Assembly: GCA_028713895.1 (NCBI GenBank)
Contig: JAQTNH010000001.1
Coordinates: 597,376-661,375 of the forward strand
From: Candidatus Nanoarchaeia archaeon
GTDB lineage: Archaea; Nanobdellota; Nanobdellia; CSSed11-243R1
Length of the DNA: 64,000 nt
Reading direction: 5' to 3'
Position 1 is the stretch's first letter, and the number at the start of each line of letters is the position of its first letter. A program made the position numbers and the translations under genes. Below are positions 44,068-52,920 of the stretch, in pieces. The notes below the pieces were generated by a model. That model did no database searches, was not told the DNA's origin, and saw nothing but the letters and a program-made list of their open reading frames with translations.

Positions 44068-44761
44068 TCATTTCACCGCTTACCTGATATTTTTCACGCA
44101 GAGCCTTTTTCTGAAGCTCATAAATCTGCTCGCATCCCTGGATTCCAAGCTTTAACGCTTCCTTGAACCTCTCTGCGGTCAAATCTCCGTCTGCCTGAAG
44201 CAGGGTTATCTTTTTTGCCCTGGGCATGTATGCAATCGGGATGTCTGTTGTCAATTCAACATCTTCCTCCTCTTTGTTGAGGTCTGCCACTGCGGTGTCC
44301 CTTACGTTTCCGCATGCAACTGCGCATACAAGGTCCTTCATCGGTATGCCTGCATCAGCAAGAGCCATTGAGGCTGCTGTGATTGCTGCACAACGGGTTC
44401 CTGCATCTGCCTGTATGATGCTTACGAAAATGTCTATGCCTGATTTCGGGAACTCTTTTGTAAGAATTGCCGGCTCAAGCGCGTTTCGTATAACCATACT
44501 GAGCTCAATGCTTCTCCTGTCAGGGCCTGGGCGCTTTCGCTCAGGAACTGAAAAAGAATACATGTCATAGTAGCATTTTATGACTGACTTTTCAGGGTCT
44601 TCGAGCCTCTTTGGATGCATCTCGCGCGGACCGTAGACTCCTGCAATTGCGATTGTGTTTCCAATCCTGAACATTGCAGAGCCTGTTGCGTTCTCAATTA
44701 CGCCAACTTTTGCTTCCATCGGCCTTAAATCTTCTGGTTTTCTTCCGTCGGGTCGCTTCAT
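44051..44761 (-). CDS. rrp41: Exosome catalytic subunit Rrp41
   Basis: 236 aa, RNase PH fold. RPDGRKPEDLRPMEAKVGVI, the RRSIELSMVIRNALEP RNA-binding Arg cluster and LLQADGDLTAERF with the catalytic Asp identify the active phosphorolytic subunit. It degrades and tails RNA together with Rrp42 and the Rrp4 cap. It overlaps rrp4 by four bases. Confidence 0.95.
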   Translation of the reverse strand: MKRPDGRKPEDLRPMEAKVGVIENATGSAMFRIGNTIAIAGVYGPREMHPKRLEDPEKSVIKCYYDMYSFSVPERKRPGPDRRSIELSMVIRNALEPAILTKEFPKSGIDIFVSIIQADAGTRCAAITAASMALADAGIPMKDLVCAVACGNVRDTAVADLNKEEEDVELTTDIPIAYMPRAKKITLLQADGDLTAERFKEALKLGIQGCEQIYELQKKALREKYQVSGEMIEDKD

Positions 44762-45447
44762 TTTGACTCACTCTCCAAAAATTCTTTCACTTTATCTGTA
44801 AGGCCAGATATGTGCGATTTTTCCTCGATAAGCTTGATTGCACGTTTTGTTATGTTCATTTTGTCAGCAGGACCGCATATCCATATGAACCCGTTCTGCC
44901 CGACGCTGATATCGCACTTTGTGTATTCCTTAATCATGCCAACCATGCTGCCCTGCTTTCCGATTATGCGCGGTATCTTTTGCGGAACAACTTTGACGAT
45001 TATCCCGCCCTGAAGCTTTCGCAGTCCATGGTCGCGCATTGAAAGCTGCACTATGCGCGATTTTGTCACATTCATAACTTTTGTTATGATGATATCCCCG
45101 ATTTCGTAGAATTTGCTTATGTCAGACTTGAGCAGCTCGACTTTGTCGCGTACTGCTTCTCCGACAGGAAGGTTTGCATAGGTTACTGAGCCTATGTCAA
45201 TTGTCCATCCTGAAAATCCCACATCTTTTACAATGCCTATGATGAGATCCTCCATCTGTGGCATGTAAACTCCGTTTAGCGCGATTACTTTTATCACGCG
45301 GTTGCGAACAGAAACTAGTCCAAGCCTGTTCGCGATTATGCTTTCGCCATCCCTGTATGTTCCGAAGGAGGGCAAAAAGTCCATTCCATTTGCAATTTCT
45401 TCGCCTGGAATGACGATATTTTTTTCGTTCACTACTAAGTTACCCAT
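44758..45447 (-). CDS. rrp4: Exosome RNA-binding cap subunit Rrp4
   Basis: 229 aa from MGNLVVNEKNIVIPGE, with AAAGGTG upstream. N-terminal barrel, S1 domain (about 60-135) and KH domain (IPRIIGKQGSMVGMIKEYT). It forms the RNA-binding cap on the exosome ring. In the conserved archaeal superoperon it lies between SBDS and rrp41, as here. Confidence 0.95.
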   Translation of the reverse strand: MGNLVVNEKNIVIPGEEIANGMDFLPSFGTYRDGESIIANRLGLVSVRNRVIKVIALNGVYMPQMEDLIIGIVKDVGFSGWTIDIGSVTYANLPVGEAVRDKVELLKSDISKFYEIGDIIITKVMNVTKSRIVQLSMRDHGLRKLQGGIIVKVVPQKIPRIIGKQGSMVGMIKEYTKCDISVGQNGFIWICGPADKMNITKRAIKLIEEKSHISGLTDKVKEFLESESK

Positions 45448-45464
45448 ATCTTTTTCACCTTTAG

Positions 45465-46154
45465 TCAATCAACATTTGTTATTTGTATGTCTCCATTTGT
45501 TTTTTTGTTCAGCGCATCCACAAAGTCATTGTAGACGCCTGCTGGCATTTCCACGCGCGCAAGCAGTGAGCCTGTGCCCAGCCAGTCTTCTTTTTTAATT
45601 TTCCCGTATTTTTTCAGAATGCCGTAGCATGCTGATGCGTAAGTTGCAGGAACAAGAACTTCAACCAATTTGTTTTCCATGGTTATGGGAATTATCCCTT
45701 TTAGTTTTGCAATGAGCTCATCTATCTGCTGCGGAGCCGGCTTGAACGGGTCAATGCTGAAATGTATCTGCTCCATTGCAAGCTCTATCCTCTGGCGGGG
45801 GATGGGTATTTTTTTAACCGCATCCATTGCATTGCGAACCAAGAAGCCTATGATTTCGTTTTTCTTTTCCTCAATCTTTTTCTTCTTGTACGCCATGTTA
45901 ATCTGGATGTCGCCTTTAAGGATGATTTCGCGCGCCACTTCATTGACGTCATCTGTGCCAAATGTTTCCTTGAGATTTGCAGCTATGTCCCCTTTGTGTG
46001 CATCCTTGAAAATGTGCGTTGCTGCAAGAACTTCATGCATGTCAACCCTTTCGCCGCGTTTTAGCTTTAACGCAGGCTCAAGATCAACAAGAATTTCGAA
46101 TTCCTGGTTCTCTTTTTTCAGTTTGGCTATAACAGCGCTTTCAATAGTTACCAT
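45465..46154 (-). CDS. sdo1: Ribosome maturation protein SBDS
   Basis: 229 aa, three domains. FEILVDLEPALKLKRG, DAHKGDIAANL and the PIPRQRIELAMEQIHFSIDP segment are SBDS motifs. SBDS/Sdo1 helps EF-2-like GTPase release of aIF6 from the large subunit. Position upstream of the exosome genes is the canonical archaeal arrangement. Confidence 0.95.
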   Translation of the reverse strand: MVTIESAVIAKLKKENQEFEILVDLEPALKLKRGERVDMHEVLAATHIFKDAHKGDIAANLKETFGTDDVNEVAREIILKGDIQINMAYKKKKIEEKKNEIIGFLVRNAMDAVKKIPIPRQRIELAMEQIHFSIDPFKPAPQQIDELIAKLKGIIPITMENKLVEVLVPATYASACYGILKKYGKIKKEDWLGTGSLLARVEMPAGVYNDFVDALNKKTNGDIQITNVD

Positions 46155-46170
46155 TTATACCTTCCTTAAT

Positions 46171-46896
46171 TTATTTGGAAGCCTTAAGATACTTGTCAAT
46201 CTCAGCATGGTTAAGTTTTTTGTATAACTTTGTTGAAACAGGAACTATTGCAATGTCAATCCGTTCTTTGCTGAATTTTTTTCCAAGAACTTCCTTGAGG
46301 GTTGCGATTCCCATTTTGATTCCATCCTCGATTGTCATGTTGTCTTTATAGTTTTCATCCAAAAATTTATTCACAATTGCAGAGCCTTCACCCATGCTTG
46401 TTGCCTTGTATTCGAACAGGATTCCGCTTGGTTCTGTCATGAACAGACGCGGGCCTGATTCGTCAACGCCTGCAAACAAAAGCGCGACTCCATAGGGGCG
46501 TGCGCCTCCATATTGCGTAAACAACTGCTGCTGGTCTGCAATGTCTTTTGCCAATGAGATTATGTCAATTGGTTCGTCGTACATTATCTTGTGGTTCTGG
46601 GCTTTCATCTGTGCCTTTTGTATCAGCACACGTGCGTCAGACAAAAGTCCTGATAACGTGACTCCTATGTGCTTGTCAACCTGAAAAACCTTTTCAACGC
46701 TTTCAGGCACGATTAATTTCTCGATTATCCTCTTGTCAGCAACAAGCACAACACCGTCCTTGCAGACGATTCCTATCGCTGTGGTTCCCTGCGAAACAGT
46801 CTTTCGTGCATACTCCACCTGGAGAAGCCTGCCATCAGGAGAAAAAACTGTTATTGCGCGGTCATATCCCATAATGTCATGAGGTAATGCTTCCAT
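46171..46896 (-). CDS. psmA: Proteasome alpha subunit
   Basis: 241 aa. The N-terminal YDRAITVFSPDGRLLQVEYA gate segment is diagnostic, followed by an Ntn-hydrolase fold without an N-terminal catalytic Thr, as expected for alpha. It forms the outer rings of the 20S core. The start overlaps the Pop5 stop by one base. No beta subunit is in the window. Confidence 0.96.
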   Translation of the reverse strand: MEALPHDIMGYDRAITVFSPDGRLLQVEYARKTVSQGTTAIGIVCKDGVVLVADKRIIEKLIVPESVEKVFQVDKHIGVTLSGLLSDARVLIQKAQMKAQNHKIMYDEPIDIISLAKDIADQQQLFTQYGGARPYGVALLFAGVDESGPRLFMTEPSGILFEYKATSMGEGSAIVNKFLDENYKDNMTIEDGIKMGIATLKEVLGKKFSKERIDIAIVPVSTKLYKKLNHAEIDKYLKASK

Positions 46897-47228
46897 TATA
46901 CATCCTCCTTGTTAAACATAGTTTTTATTTTTTTCAGCGTCCCATAAACTTTTGTTGTACGCACAATCACATGCTGGTTGTGTATCTGTTTAATCAACGC
47001 AAGAGAGAATTTTAGTTTTTGAACGTAACTGTGATTTACTGATATTACCCCACTGTTATTGCGCCAAAATTCAGGCAAAACATTAATGTTTGCTTTGCTT
47101 GCCCCCAGTTCACCCAATAATATGGAGGAGCTTTCTAAAATCGCTCTTTTGGCAGTTTCAAACTGTATCTCTCTATCTGAAATAATTTTGAATGGTATAT
47201 AACGTTTTCTATTCTGCTTAACTGCCAT
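46896..47228 (-). CDS. rnp2: RNase P protein component 2 (Pop5)
   Basis: 110 aa. The basic start KQNRKRYIPFKII, LLGELGASKANI and a C-terminal VIVRTTKVYGTLKKIK are Pop5 family features. With Rpp30 it supports catalysis by RNase P RNA in tRNA 5'-end maturation. It directly follows the Rpp30 gene, its structural partner. Confidence 0.9.
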   Translation of the reverse strand: MAVKQNRKRYIPFKIISDREIQFETAKRAILESSSILLGELGASKANINVLPEFWRNNSGVISVNHSYVQKLKFSLALIKQIHNQHVIVRTTKVYGTLKKIKTMFNKEDV

Positions 47229-47804
47229 TTAAACCACCTGTACCCCAGATATAATCCACTTTCCAGCCTTTTTAAGCCTGTTTCTTTCAAGAATCCTATT
47301 TTGGTGCCTGGAAAGAGCCTCTTTTGCTTCACCGGCAGTCATTCCCAGGTTTTCTCCGAATGCAATCAGCTCTGAAACTGAGCGCTGGCTGTACTTGTCA
47401 CTGGCTCCGGATGTAATCATAACAGGCACTTTGTATTTCCTGCAGAGCCGCACTGTGCGGGACATAAGATAAATCAGCCTGGGGGTGTGCACTGAATCCG
47501 CGTTTAGCAATTCATTGAAATTCAAAAGCACTGCAATATTCCGCTCGCTAAGCTTCATTATTATAGGATATTCAACAAATGCATCCGTTGCGTCTATCGC
47601 GCATTCCTGAACTGCAGCCTTGAGGACTTTTTCATTTGGCTTGCGGAGGATTATTAAACCTGCGTCCTTGTTCTTTTCGGTAAAACTCTTTATTTCGTTT
47701 ACTGTTCTTGCTGAAATGACTGCTGGCTTTAAGTCAACCGGAGTGAACCCTAGTTTTTCCAAAATTTTCGGTTCGTTCGCTTCGTTCCAAATATCGTAAT
47801 ACAT
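47229..47804 (-). CDS. rnp3: RNase P protein component 3 (Rpp30)
   Basis: 191 aa, TIM-barrel/PHP-like. AFVEYPIIMKLSERNIAVLLNF, PRLIYLMSRTVRLCRKYKVP and MITSGASDKYSQRS match archaeal Rpp30. First gene of the superoperon. A minus-strand AT box, TTTTTATT (about 47829-47836), lies about 27 bases before the ATG. No RNase P RNA gene was recognised in the window. Confidence 0.92.
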   Translation of the reverse strand: MYYDIWNEANEPKILEKLGFTPVDLKPAVISARTVNEIKSFTEKNKDAGLIILRKPNEKVLKAAVQECAIDATDAFVEYPIIMKLSERNIAVLLNFNELLNADSVHTPRLIYLMSRTVRLCRKYKVPVMITSGASDKYSQRSVSELIAFGENLGMTAGEAKEALSRHQNRILERNRLKKAGKWIISGVQVV

Positions 47805-47855
47805 AAAATTTAAAAAGGCTCATTTGCAATAAAAACTTGTTGATTTGGTGTATTT

Positions 47856-48152
47856 ATGGCAAAATTCAAGGAAGCAATGAACAGATTGTTCACAAATATG
47901 TTTGTCTGCCGTAACTGCAAGTCCAAATTACGGGCTGATCCTTTGAAAGTGAGACTTGGCGAAATTAAATGCAGAAAATGCCAGTCAAAACAGCTAAGGC
48001 CAAAGCACAAGGAAGTCAAGGGGACAGGAACTGCAGCGCCAGGAGCAGCACCAGCACCGGGCGGAGCAGCAAAGGGCGCACCCGCAGCAAAAGGGGCAGC
48101 ACCAGCAGCTGGAGCAAAAGCAGCACCTGCAGCAAAACCAGCAAAGAAGTAA
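47856..48152 (+). CDS. rpl40e: Ribosomal protein L40e with Ala-rich tail
   Basis: 98 aa. The first ~52 residues are L40e: MAKFKEAMNRLFTNMFVCR, then two CxxC pairs CRNC and CRKC, ending LRPKHK. The remaining ~45 residues are a low-complexity Ala/Pro/Gly/Lys tail absent from standard archaeal L40e. TATA-like TTTAAAAA (about 47810-47817) lies upstream and a TTGGTG ribosome site precedes the ATG. A T tract follows the stop. Confidence 0.9.
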   Translation: MAKFKEAMNRLFTNMFVCRNCKSKLRADPLKVRLGEIKCRKCQSKQLRPKHKEVKGTGTAAPGAAPAPGGAAKGAPAAKGAAPAAGAKAAPAAKPAKK

Positions 48153-48188
48153 TCTTTTTTCTTGTAAGCCGAAAGACTTCATCTTTGG

Positions 48189-48211
48189 CTGCAGAGACAA
48201 AGTCTCCGCAG
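48189..48211. terminator. Hairpin between convergent rpl40e and lysS
   Basis: CTGCAGAGAC-AAA-GTCTCCGCAG pairs 9 of 10 positions and is followed by six A on the plus strand, that is six T upstream of it in the minus reading. It lies between the two stop codons and may end transcription or stabilise 3' ends of either gene. Confidence 0.45.
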
Positions 48212-48239
48212 AAAAAACATTAATGAAAAGAGAACATAT

Positions 48240-49793
48240 TTACAAGTACTTTTTTATTATCTCTTTAACCTTGTCCTTTCCGATTATTTCAATCAGCTCA
48301 AGCAATCGCGGGCCGCGGTCCTTGTTCAGGAGCAGTTTGTAGCATAGCTTGAAGAAATTTCCCGTCAATCCTGAAGCTTTTCCGATTGCGTAGAGGTCGT
48401 CTTCCTTGAACTTTTTATCCAGTGTTTCGTAGAAAATCTTAAGCGCGTCTTTTTCCTGCTGCGTGACTTCGCCCAATTTTTCCTCATTTATTCTGTAAAT
48501 GTATTCCTCAGGAGCGCGCTTTTTTGCCCAGGTTCGCGCACAGCCAATAAGCTGGACAAGCCGCGGGTCTTTTACCTGCGTTTTTTTGATATGCTTGCTT
48601 TCAATCAGCCTTTCAATTATTTTTTTGTTATCATCATAGAACTGAGAAAGCATTATGAGATACTTGAACGGGACCTGCACAGGCATTTTCTTTGCAGGTT
48701 TGTCAACAACAGACATTTCATAGACACGCTTCAGATGCGCTGCTTTTTTTTCATCAACCTTTTCCTCGCCGTAATAGACGCGCTCTGCAGCGTAAAAATC
48801 CTCATACTCCTTAAAGACTTCTTCGCTGTCAACAGGAATTGAAAACTCTGTTTTTGGGCGTGCGCCTGCGTAAAAGAATCGCACTATCTCAGGAAGATAA
48901 ACCTCAAGCAAGTCGCTGGGCAAAATAACGTTTCCTGCAGAGGCTGCCATTTTTCCCCCGCCTTTTACAATGACAAAATCATACATCTTGTAGACAGGAG
49001 CCTTGTAATTGTAAACTTCTTTTGCAAGTTCAACTGCTGTGTCCCTGCTTCCGCCAGGGGTGGAATGTTCCTTGCCTCCTGGCTCGAAATCAACACCATA
49101 GTGCGCCCATCTCATTGGCCAGTCTATTCTCCATTTGAGTTTGACGTTTCCTTTTTTTGAAAAATCAATCCTGTTTGAATATCCGCAGGTGCATTCGTAT
49201 TCAATCATATACTTGCCATCATATTTTGTTACATGCGCAGCATCTGTGCCGCATTCTTCGCAGTAAATCTCGACAGGATACCAGTTTTCGCCAAGGTCTC
49301 CTGTCCTGAACTTGTTTAATATCTCGATTATTTTGTCTTTTGCAAGAAGGGCGGTTTTTATCCCATCCCTGTAAATGCAGCTTTCGTAAAGCTGAGTCTG
49401 GTACTGGTACTCAGGGTCAAGCCCTATTGCTTTGGCTGAATCCATGAACTCCTTTTCAAAGTGTTCAGCATAAGTTTTGTGGCATTTCCAGGGGTCAGGA
49501 ACTTTTGAGGTTGCCATGCCAAGATATTTTGCCCATTCTTTTGGTATGTTTGCAGGAACTTTGCGGAAGCGGTCCAAATCATCCCATGAGTGAATCCATT
49601 TTGTTTTTACCCCTTTTGATTCAAGAGCCCTGCGCACTATATCAACTGTCATTTCTTCGCGCAATCTTCCGATATGCACTGAGCCGCTGGTTGAAATTCC
49701 GCTGGCTAATATATATTCCTTTTTCTTTCCGCGCTCTTTTATAATTTCGTCTGCAATCTGGTCAGCCCAGAAAAGACTTTCATCTTCTTCCAT
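48240..49793 (-). CDS. lysS: Lysyl-tRNA synthetase, class I
   Basis: 517 aa from MEEDESLFWADQ; the upstream open frame is promoter. STSGSVHIGRLRE is the HIGH motif, a C4 zinc site is CEECG plus CTCG, and a C-terminal helical cage binds the anticodon. The KMSKS equivalent reads KMAASAGN, lacking the second lysine usual in class I LysRS (KMSxSKGN). It charges tRNA-Lys. The class I form is typical of archaea. Confidence 0.95.
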   Translation of the reverse strand: MEEDESLFWADQIADEIIKERGKKKEYILASGISTSGSVHIGRLREEMTVDIVRRALESKGVKTKWIHSWDDLDRFRKVPANIPKEWAKYLGMATSKVPDPWKCHKTYAEHFEKEFMDSAKAIGLDPEYQYQTQLYESCIYRDGIKTALLAKDKIIEILNKFRTGDLGENWYPVEIYCEECGTDAAHVTKYDGKYMIEYECTCGYSNRIDFSKKGNVKLKWRIDWPMRWAHYGVDFEPGGKEHSTPGGSRDTAVELAKEVYNYKAPVYKMYDFVIVKGGGKMAASAGNVILPSDLLEVYLPEIVRFFYAGARPKTEFSIPVDSEEVFKEYEDFYAAERVYYGEEKVDEKKAAHLKRVYEMSVVDKPAKKMPVQVPFKYLIMLSQFYDDNKKIIERLIESKHIKKTQVKDPRLVQLIGCARTWAKKRAPEEYIYRINEEKLGEVTQQEKDALKIFYETLDKKFKEDDLYAIGKASGLTGNFFKLCYKLLLNKDRGPRLLELIEIIGKDKVKEIIKKYL

Positions 49794-49848
49794 AATAACC
49801 CCAAAATAACTGCTACATATATAAATTATTGTTTTGTTAAGAGAAGGT

Positions 49849-51015
49849 ATGAACTGGGAACTTATAATTGCAATCATTTTTTACTCTATACTTGGGATAC
49901 TAATTTTCAAAAACAGAAGCAAGTTTGAGTGGATGGAAAAAATACTTCTTGTTCACAGGACCCAGTGGGGCGTAAAATTAATGCATAAGATTGCGCAGAT
50001 TGAGCCCCTATGGAAAATATGGTCAACGTTCGGGATTCCAGTTTCAGTTTATTTTGCCCTGAAAGTGATTGTGCTGCTCGCAGAAAATGCCTTAACAATT
50101 GTGGCTGGCACAAGCGGAGCTGGAGTCGCGCTTGCAATCCCTGGCGTACGAATCCCAGGCTCGCCAATTTTCATCCCATTCTGGTACGGCATAATCTCAA
50201 TTGCAGTGCTTGCTGTTGTGCATGAATGTGCGCACGGAATAATTGCTGCAATGGAAGGCGTCCGAATAAAATCTACAGGATTCGGGTTTCTTGCAATAAT
50301 ACCGCTTGCATTTGTTGAGCTTGATGAAGACCAGATGAAAGACATTCCTCCACTTTCAAGACTGAGAATTTCTGCGGCAGGAGCATTTGCAAACGTGAGT
50401 TTATATTTTGTTTTGATGCTGTTCCTTGGAAATGTTGCGCTTCCTTTTTTGAGCCCGATGCTGGAGTTTCAGGGAGTCGAGATAACTTCAGTGGCAAGCG
50501 GAAAACCCGCTGATTTGGCAGGAATAACCCCTGAAACAGTAATAAATTCAGTGAATGGAGTCCAGACTGCGCAACTTTCAGAATTTGTCAGCCAAATGGG
50601 CTCAGTGAAGCCCGGTGACACGGTTATCTTTGGGGCTGCAGACAAGAATTACACAGTTAATATGATTGCAGACCCCGCCAACCAAAGCAAGTCTTATATG
50701 GGCGTTTACCTTGAGCAGTCAACCGAACCCACTGCAGACGCCAAAGCAAAATTCGGATTCCTGCTTCCTGTGATGATTTGGTTCTATGGACTCTTCCTTT
50801 GGGTTGCGAATCTGAACCTTATGATTGGAATACTGAATTTCCTTCCGATATGGATACTGGACGGAGGAAGAGTCTTCTATGACCTGCTTGGATATGTCAT
50901 AAAAAAGAAAGAAGTGCTTGCATTTGTGCTTAATCTGTTCTTTGCATTTGTTACAGCGCTGCTTTTGTTCAATCTGGTGGGCCCCTTTTTGCTAAATTTT
51001 ATGGCGTTCTTCTAA
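49849..51015 (+). CDS. Site-2 protease family membrane peptidase (M50)
   Basis: 388 aa from MNWELIIAII, with GAAGGT upstream. About eight membrane helices. The zinc motif HECAHG (HExxH), a PDZ-like domain in the middle (about 205-300, with SGKPADLAGITPETVI), and the third ligand region NFLPIWILDGGR. M50 proteases cut membrane-bound regulators inside the bilayer. The substrate is unknown; a TFE gene follows but a functional link is not shown. Confidence 0.92.
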   Translation: MNWELIIAIIFYSILGILIFKNRSKFEWMEKILLVHRTQWGVKLMHKIAQIEPLWKIWSTFGIPVSVYFALKVIVLLAENALTIVAGTSGAGVALAIPGVRIPGSPIFIPFWYGIISIAVLAVVHECAHGIIAAMEGVRIKSTGFGFLAIIPLAFVELDEDQMKDIPPLSRLRISAAGAFANVSLYFVLMLFLGNVALPFLSPMLEFQGVEITSVASGKPADLAGITPETVINSVNGVQTAQLSEFVSQMGSVKPGDTVIFGAADKNYTVNMIADPANQSKSYMGVYLEQSTEPTADAKAKFGFLLPVMIWFYGLFLWVANLNLMIGILNFLPIWILDGGRVFYDLLGYVIKKKEVLAFVLNLFFAFVTALLLFNLVGPFLLNFMAFF

Positions 51016-51096
51016 GTATCGGCATTATTGCGTGATTGCTAACAAAGTATTATATGTTAGTTCTGCCTTTAAAAAGGGATACAAAAGGGATAATCA

Positions 51097-51951
51097 ATGA
51101 CATTTTGGCAAAAAGCACTAAGCCTTGTATCAGGTAAAAAAGAACCCATAAAACATGGAGAATCTGTAAACAAGATTAAAAAAAAGCCTTTTTCTAAGAA
51201 ATCTAAAAAGAAAATAGTTAAAACCCCGAAAAAACTTAAAAAAATCCTCAAAATACATAAAAAGACAGTGAAAAAAGTGAAAAAAATAACAAAGAAAAAG
51301 GCAGTTTTGCAAAAAGCAAAGGCTTTTTCCAAAAAGAAAATTGTTAAAAAACATGCAAAGAAAAAGCAGGCAAAAAAAATTCCTTTAAAACCCAGAGTAG
51401 CGCTTATTGAGGAAAAACTTCCAAAGAAAAGGGCACTTGCACTTTTAGAGGAGCCTGAAGTTGTAGAGTTCATAACAGCAACAGCAGGCGAGGAAGGCTA
51501 CAAAATGTACAAGCACCTTGTCAATGTAGGAACTGATATTGACGAGTACACCCTTGCAGACAAAGCCCAGCTGCAGATAAACTATGCGCGCTCACTCCTT
51601 TACAAACTGTATGACCACAAACTTGTTTCATTTTTCAGGGAGCGGGACAAGAAAAAAGGGTGGTTCATCTATTACTGGAAAGCCCACCCTGAAAAACTCA
51701 AATATATACTCATAAGAAAAAAGGAAGAAAAAATTGAAAAATTGGACAAAGAGATGCTGAAACAGCATGACAGCTTTTTTTGCCAGAACTGCAATAAAAA
51801 TTTCGAGTATACCGAAGCAATTGAAAACATGTTCTTCTGCAATTCGTGCGGCAACCAGCTGGCTGCAATAAACATAACTGAAGTCAAAAAGAAGATACAG
51901 CAGGAAATTGAAAAATTGAGAAGCGAGATAGCAGAAATCAAAAAGATTTGA
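51097..51951 (+). CDS. tfe: Transcription factor E (TFIIE-alpha-like) with Lys-rich N-terminal tail
   Basis: 284 aa. Residues about 112-205 are the winged helix (a TLADKAQLQINYARSLLYKL segment) and about 225-262 a zinc ribbon (CQNC ... CNSCG), followed by a coiled C-terminus. This matches archaeal TFE, which stabilises the open promoter complex. The unusual part is a ~105-residue extension that is about half Lys, with runs such as KKSKKKIV, never seen by me in standard ~170-aa TFE. Shine-Dalgarno AAAGGGA precedes the ATG. Confidence 0.88.
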   Translation: MTFWQKALSLVSGKKEPIKHGESVNKIKKKPFSKKSKKKIVKTPKKLKKILKIHKKTVKKVKKITKKKAVLQKAKAFSKKKIVKKHAKKKQAKKIPLKPRVALIEEKLPKKRALALLEEPEVVEFITATAGEEGYKMYKHLVNVGTDIDEYTLADKAQLQINYARSLLYKLYDHKLVSFFRERDKKKGWFIYYWKAHPEKLKYILIRKKEEKIEKLDKEMLKQHDSFFCQNCNKNFEYTEAIENMFFCNSCGNQLAAINITEVKKKIQQEIEKLRSEIAEIKKI

Positions 51952-51959
51952 AGGCGTTT

Positions 51960-52643
51960 ATGGTATTTTCAGAATTGTTACTGACATTCGGAAGGCTAGT
52001 AGCCAGCCTTATCACTTCAGCAGGCTACTTTGGGGTTTATGTTCTTATGATTCTTGAGAGCATGGTTTTTCCAATACCCTCCGAGCTTGTAATGCCGCTT
52101 GCGGGATTCTTGGCGTATACAGGACAGTTCAGTTTTTGGATGGTGTGCATTGTGGCAACAATAGGAACAATCACAGGCTCAATCATTTCGTATTACATGG
52201 GCGCCAAAGGAGGAAATCCTTTGTTCATAAAGTATGGAAAATATTTCCTTCTTGACATTGCTGATTTGGAAAAAGCAGAGGAATGGTTCAGAAAGAGCGG
52301 AGAAATAACCATCCTTGCAGGAAGGCTCGTCCCTGTTGTACGACATCTCATCTCAATAGTAGCCGGAGTAGCAAAGATGGACATCGGGAAAGTAATTGTG
52401 TACACAGCCATAGGAGGGTTCATCTGGAACACTTTTCTTGCAGGCGCAGGATACCTTCTCGGGCAGAACTGGAGACTTATCAAACATTATTTAGAGCCAA
52501 TATCACTAATTGTGCTGCTGTTGATGGCAGGACTTGCCGTGTTTTTCTTCTATCGCAGAATAAGGGACAGGGCGCATAAAAAAGAAATCACCAAAGAACT
52601 TATCATGGAAGGAAAAATCATAAAAGAAGATTTGCCAAAATAA
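51960..52643 (+). CDS. DedA family membrane protein
   Basis: 227 aa from the ATG preceded by AAGG (a TTG four codons upstream is possible and would overlap tfe). LESMVFPIPSELVMPLAGFLA and the GRLVPVVRHLISIVAGVAKM helix are DedA/VTT-domain hallmarks, with the conserved Glu, Pro and Arg. DedA proteins move lipids such as polyprenyl phosphates or phospholipids across membranes. The substrate in ether-lipid membranes is unknown. Confidence 0.9.
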   Translation: MVFSELLLTFGRLVASLITSAGYFGVYVLMILESMVFPIPSELVMPLAGFLAYTGQFSFWMVCIVATIGTITGSIISYYMGAKGGNPLFIKYGKYFLLDIADLEKAEEWFRKSGEITILAGRLVPVVRHLISIVAGVAKMDIGKVIVYTAIGGFIWNTFLAGAGYLLGQNWRLIKHYLEPISLIVLLLMAGLAVFFFYRRIRDRAHKKEITKELIMEGKIIKEDLPK

Positions 52644-52662
52644 AATTAGTGTGCTTCTAACA

Positions 52663-52869
52663 TTATTTTAAGCTCTCAATAAGATTTGTAAACAAGGCAT
52701 TGAACATGTTCCTGTCATAACTTGTGTTGTGATAAACTACTTTGTCCGGATTCAGACCGCAATCTGAGCAGCGGTAACCTCTGTTGCCGCACAGTCTGTA
52801 GGGCATTCCACCCGGACATGTGCTTTCAGGGTTATGTTCGCGGTTTAATTCTTTTTCTAATGTTGCCAT
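52663..52869 (-). CDS. Small Cys-rich protein
   Basis: 68 aa. Cys residues in CPGG, RLCGNRGYRCSDCG form a possible zinc knuckle. No family recognised. It stands alone between convergent dedA and the M23-like gene and has a purine-rich but weak ribosome site. It could be a small DNA- or RNA-binding protein. Confidence 0.55.
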   Translation of the reverse strand: MATLEKELNREHNPESTCPGGMPYRLCGNRGYRCSDCGLNPDKVVYHNTSYDRNMFNALFTNLIESLK

Positions 52870-52920
52870 ACCTAGAAAAAGTTCAGTTATTTCGCATTAT
52901 AAATATTTCTATACGCCTGT

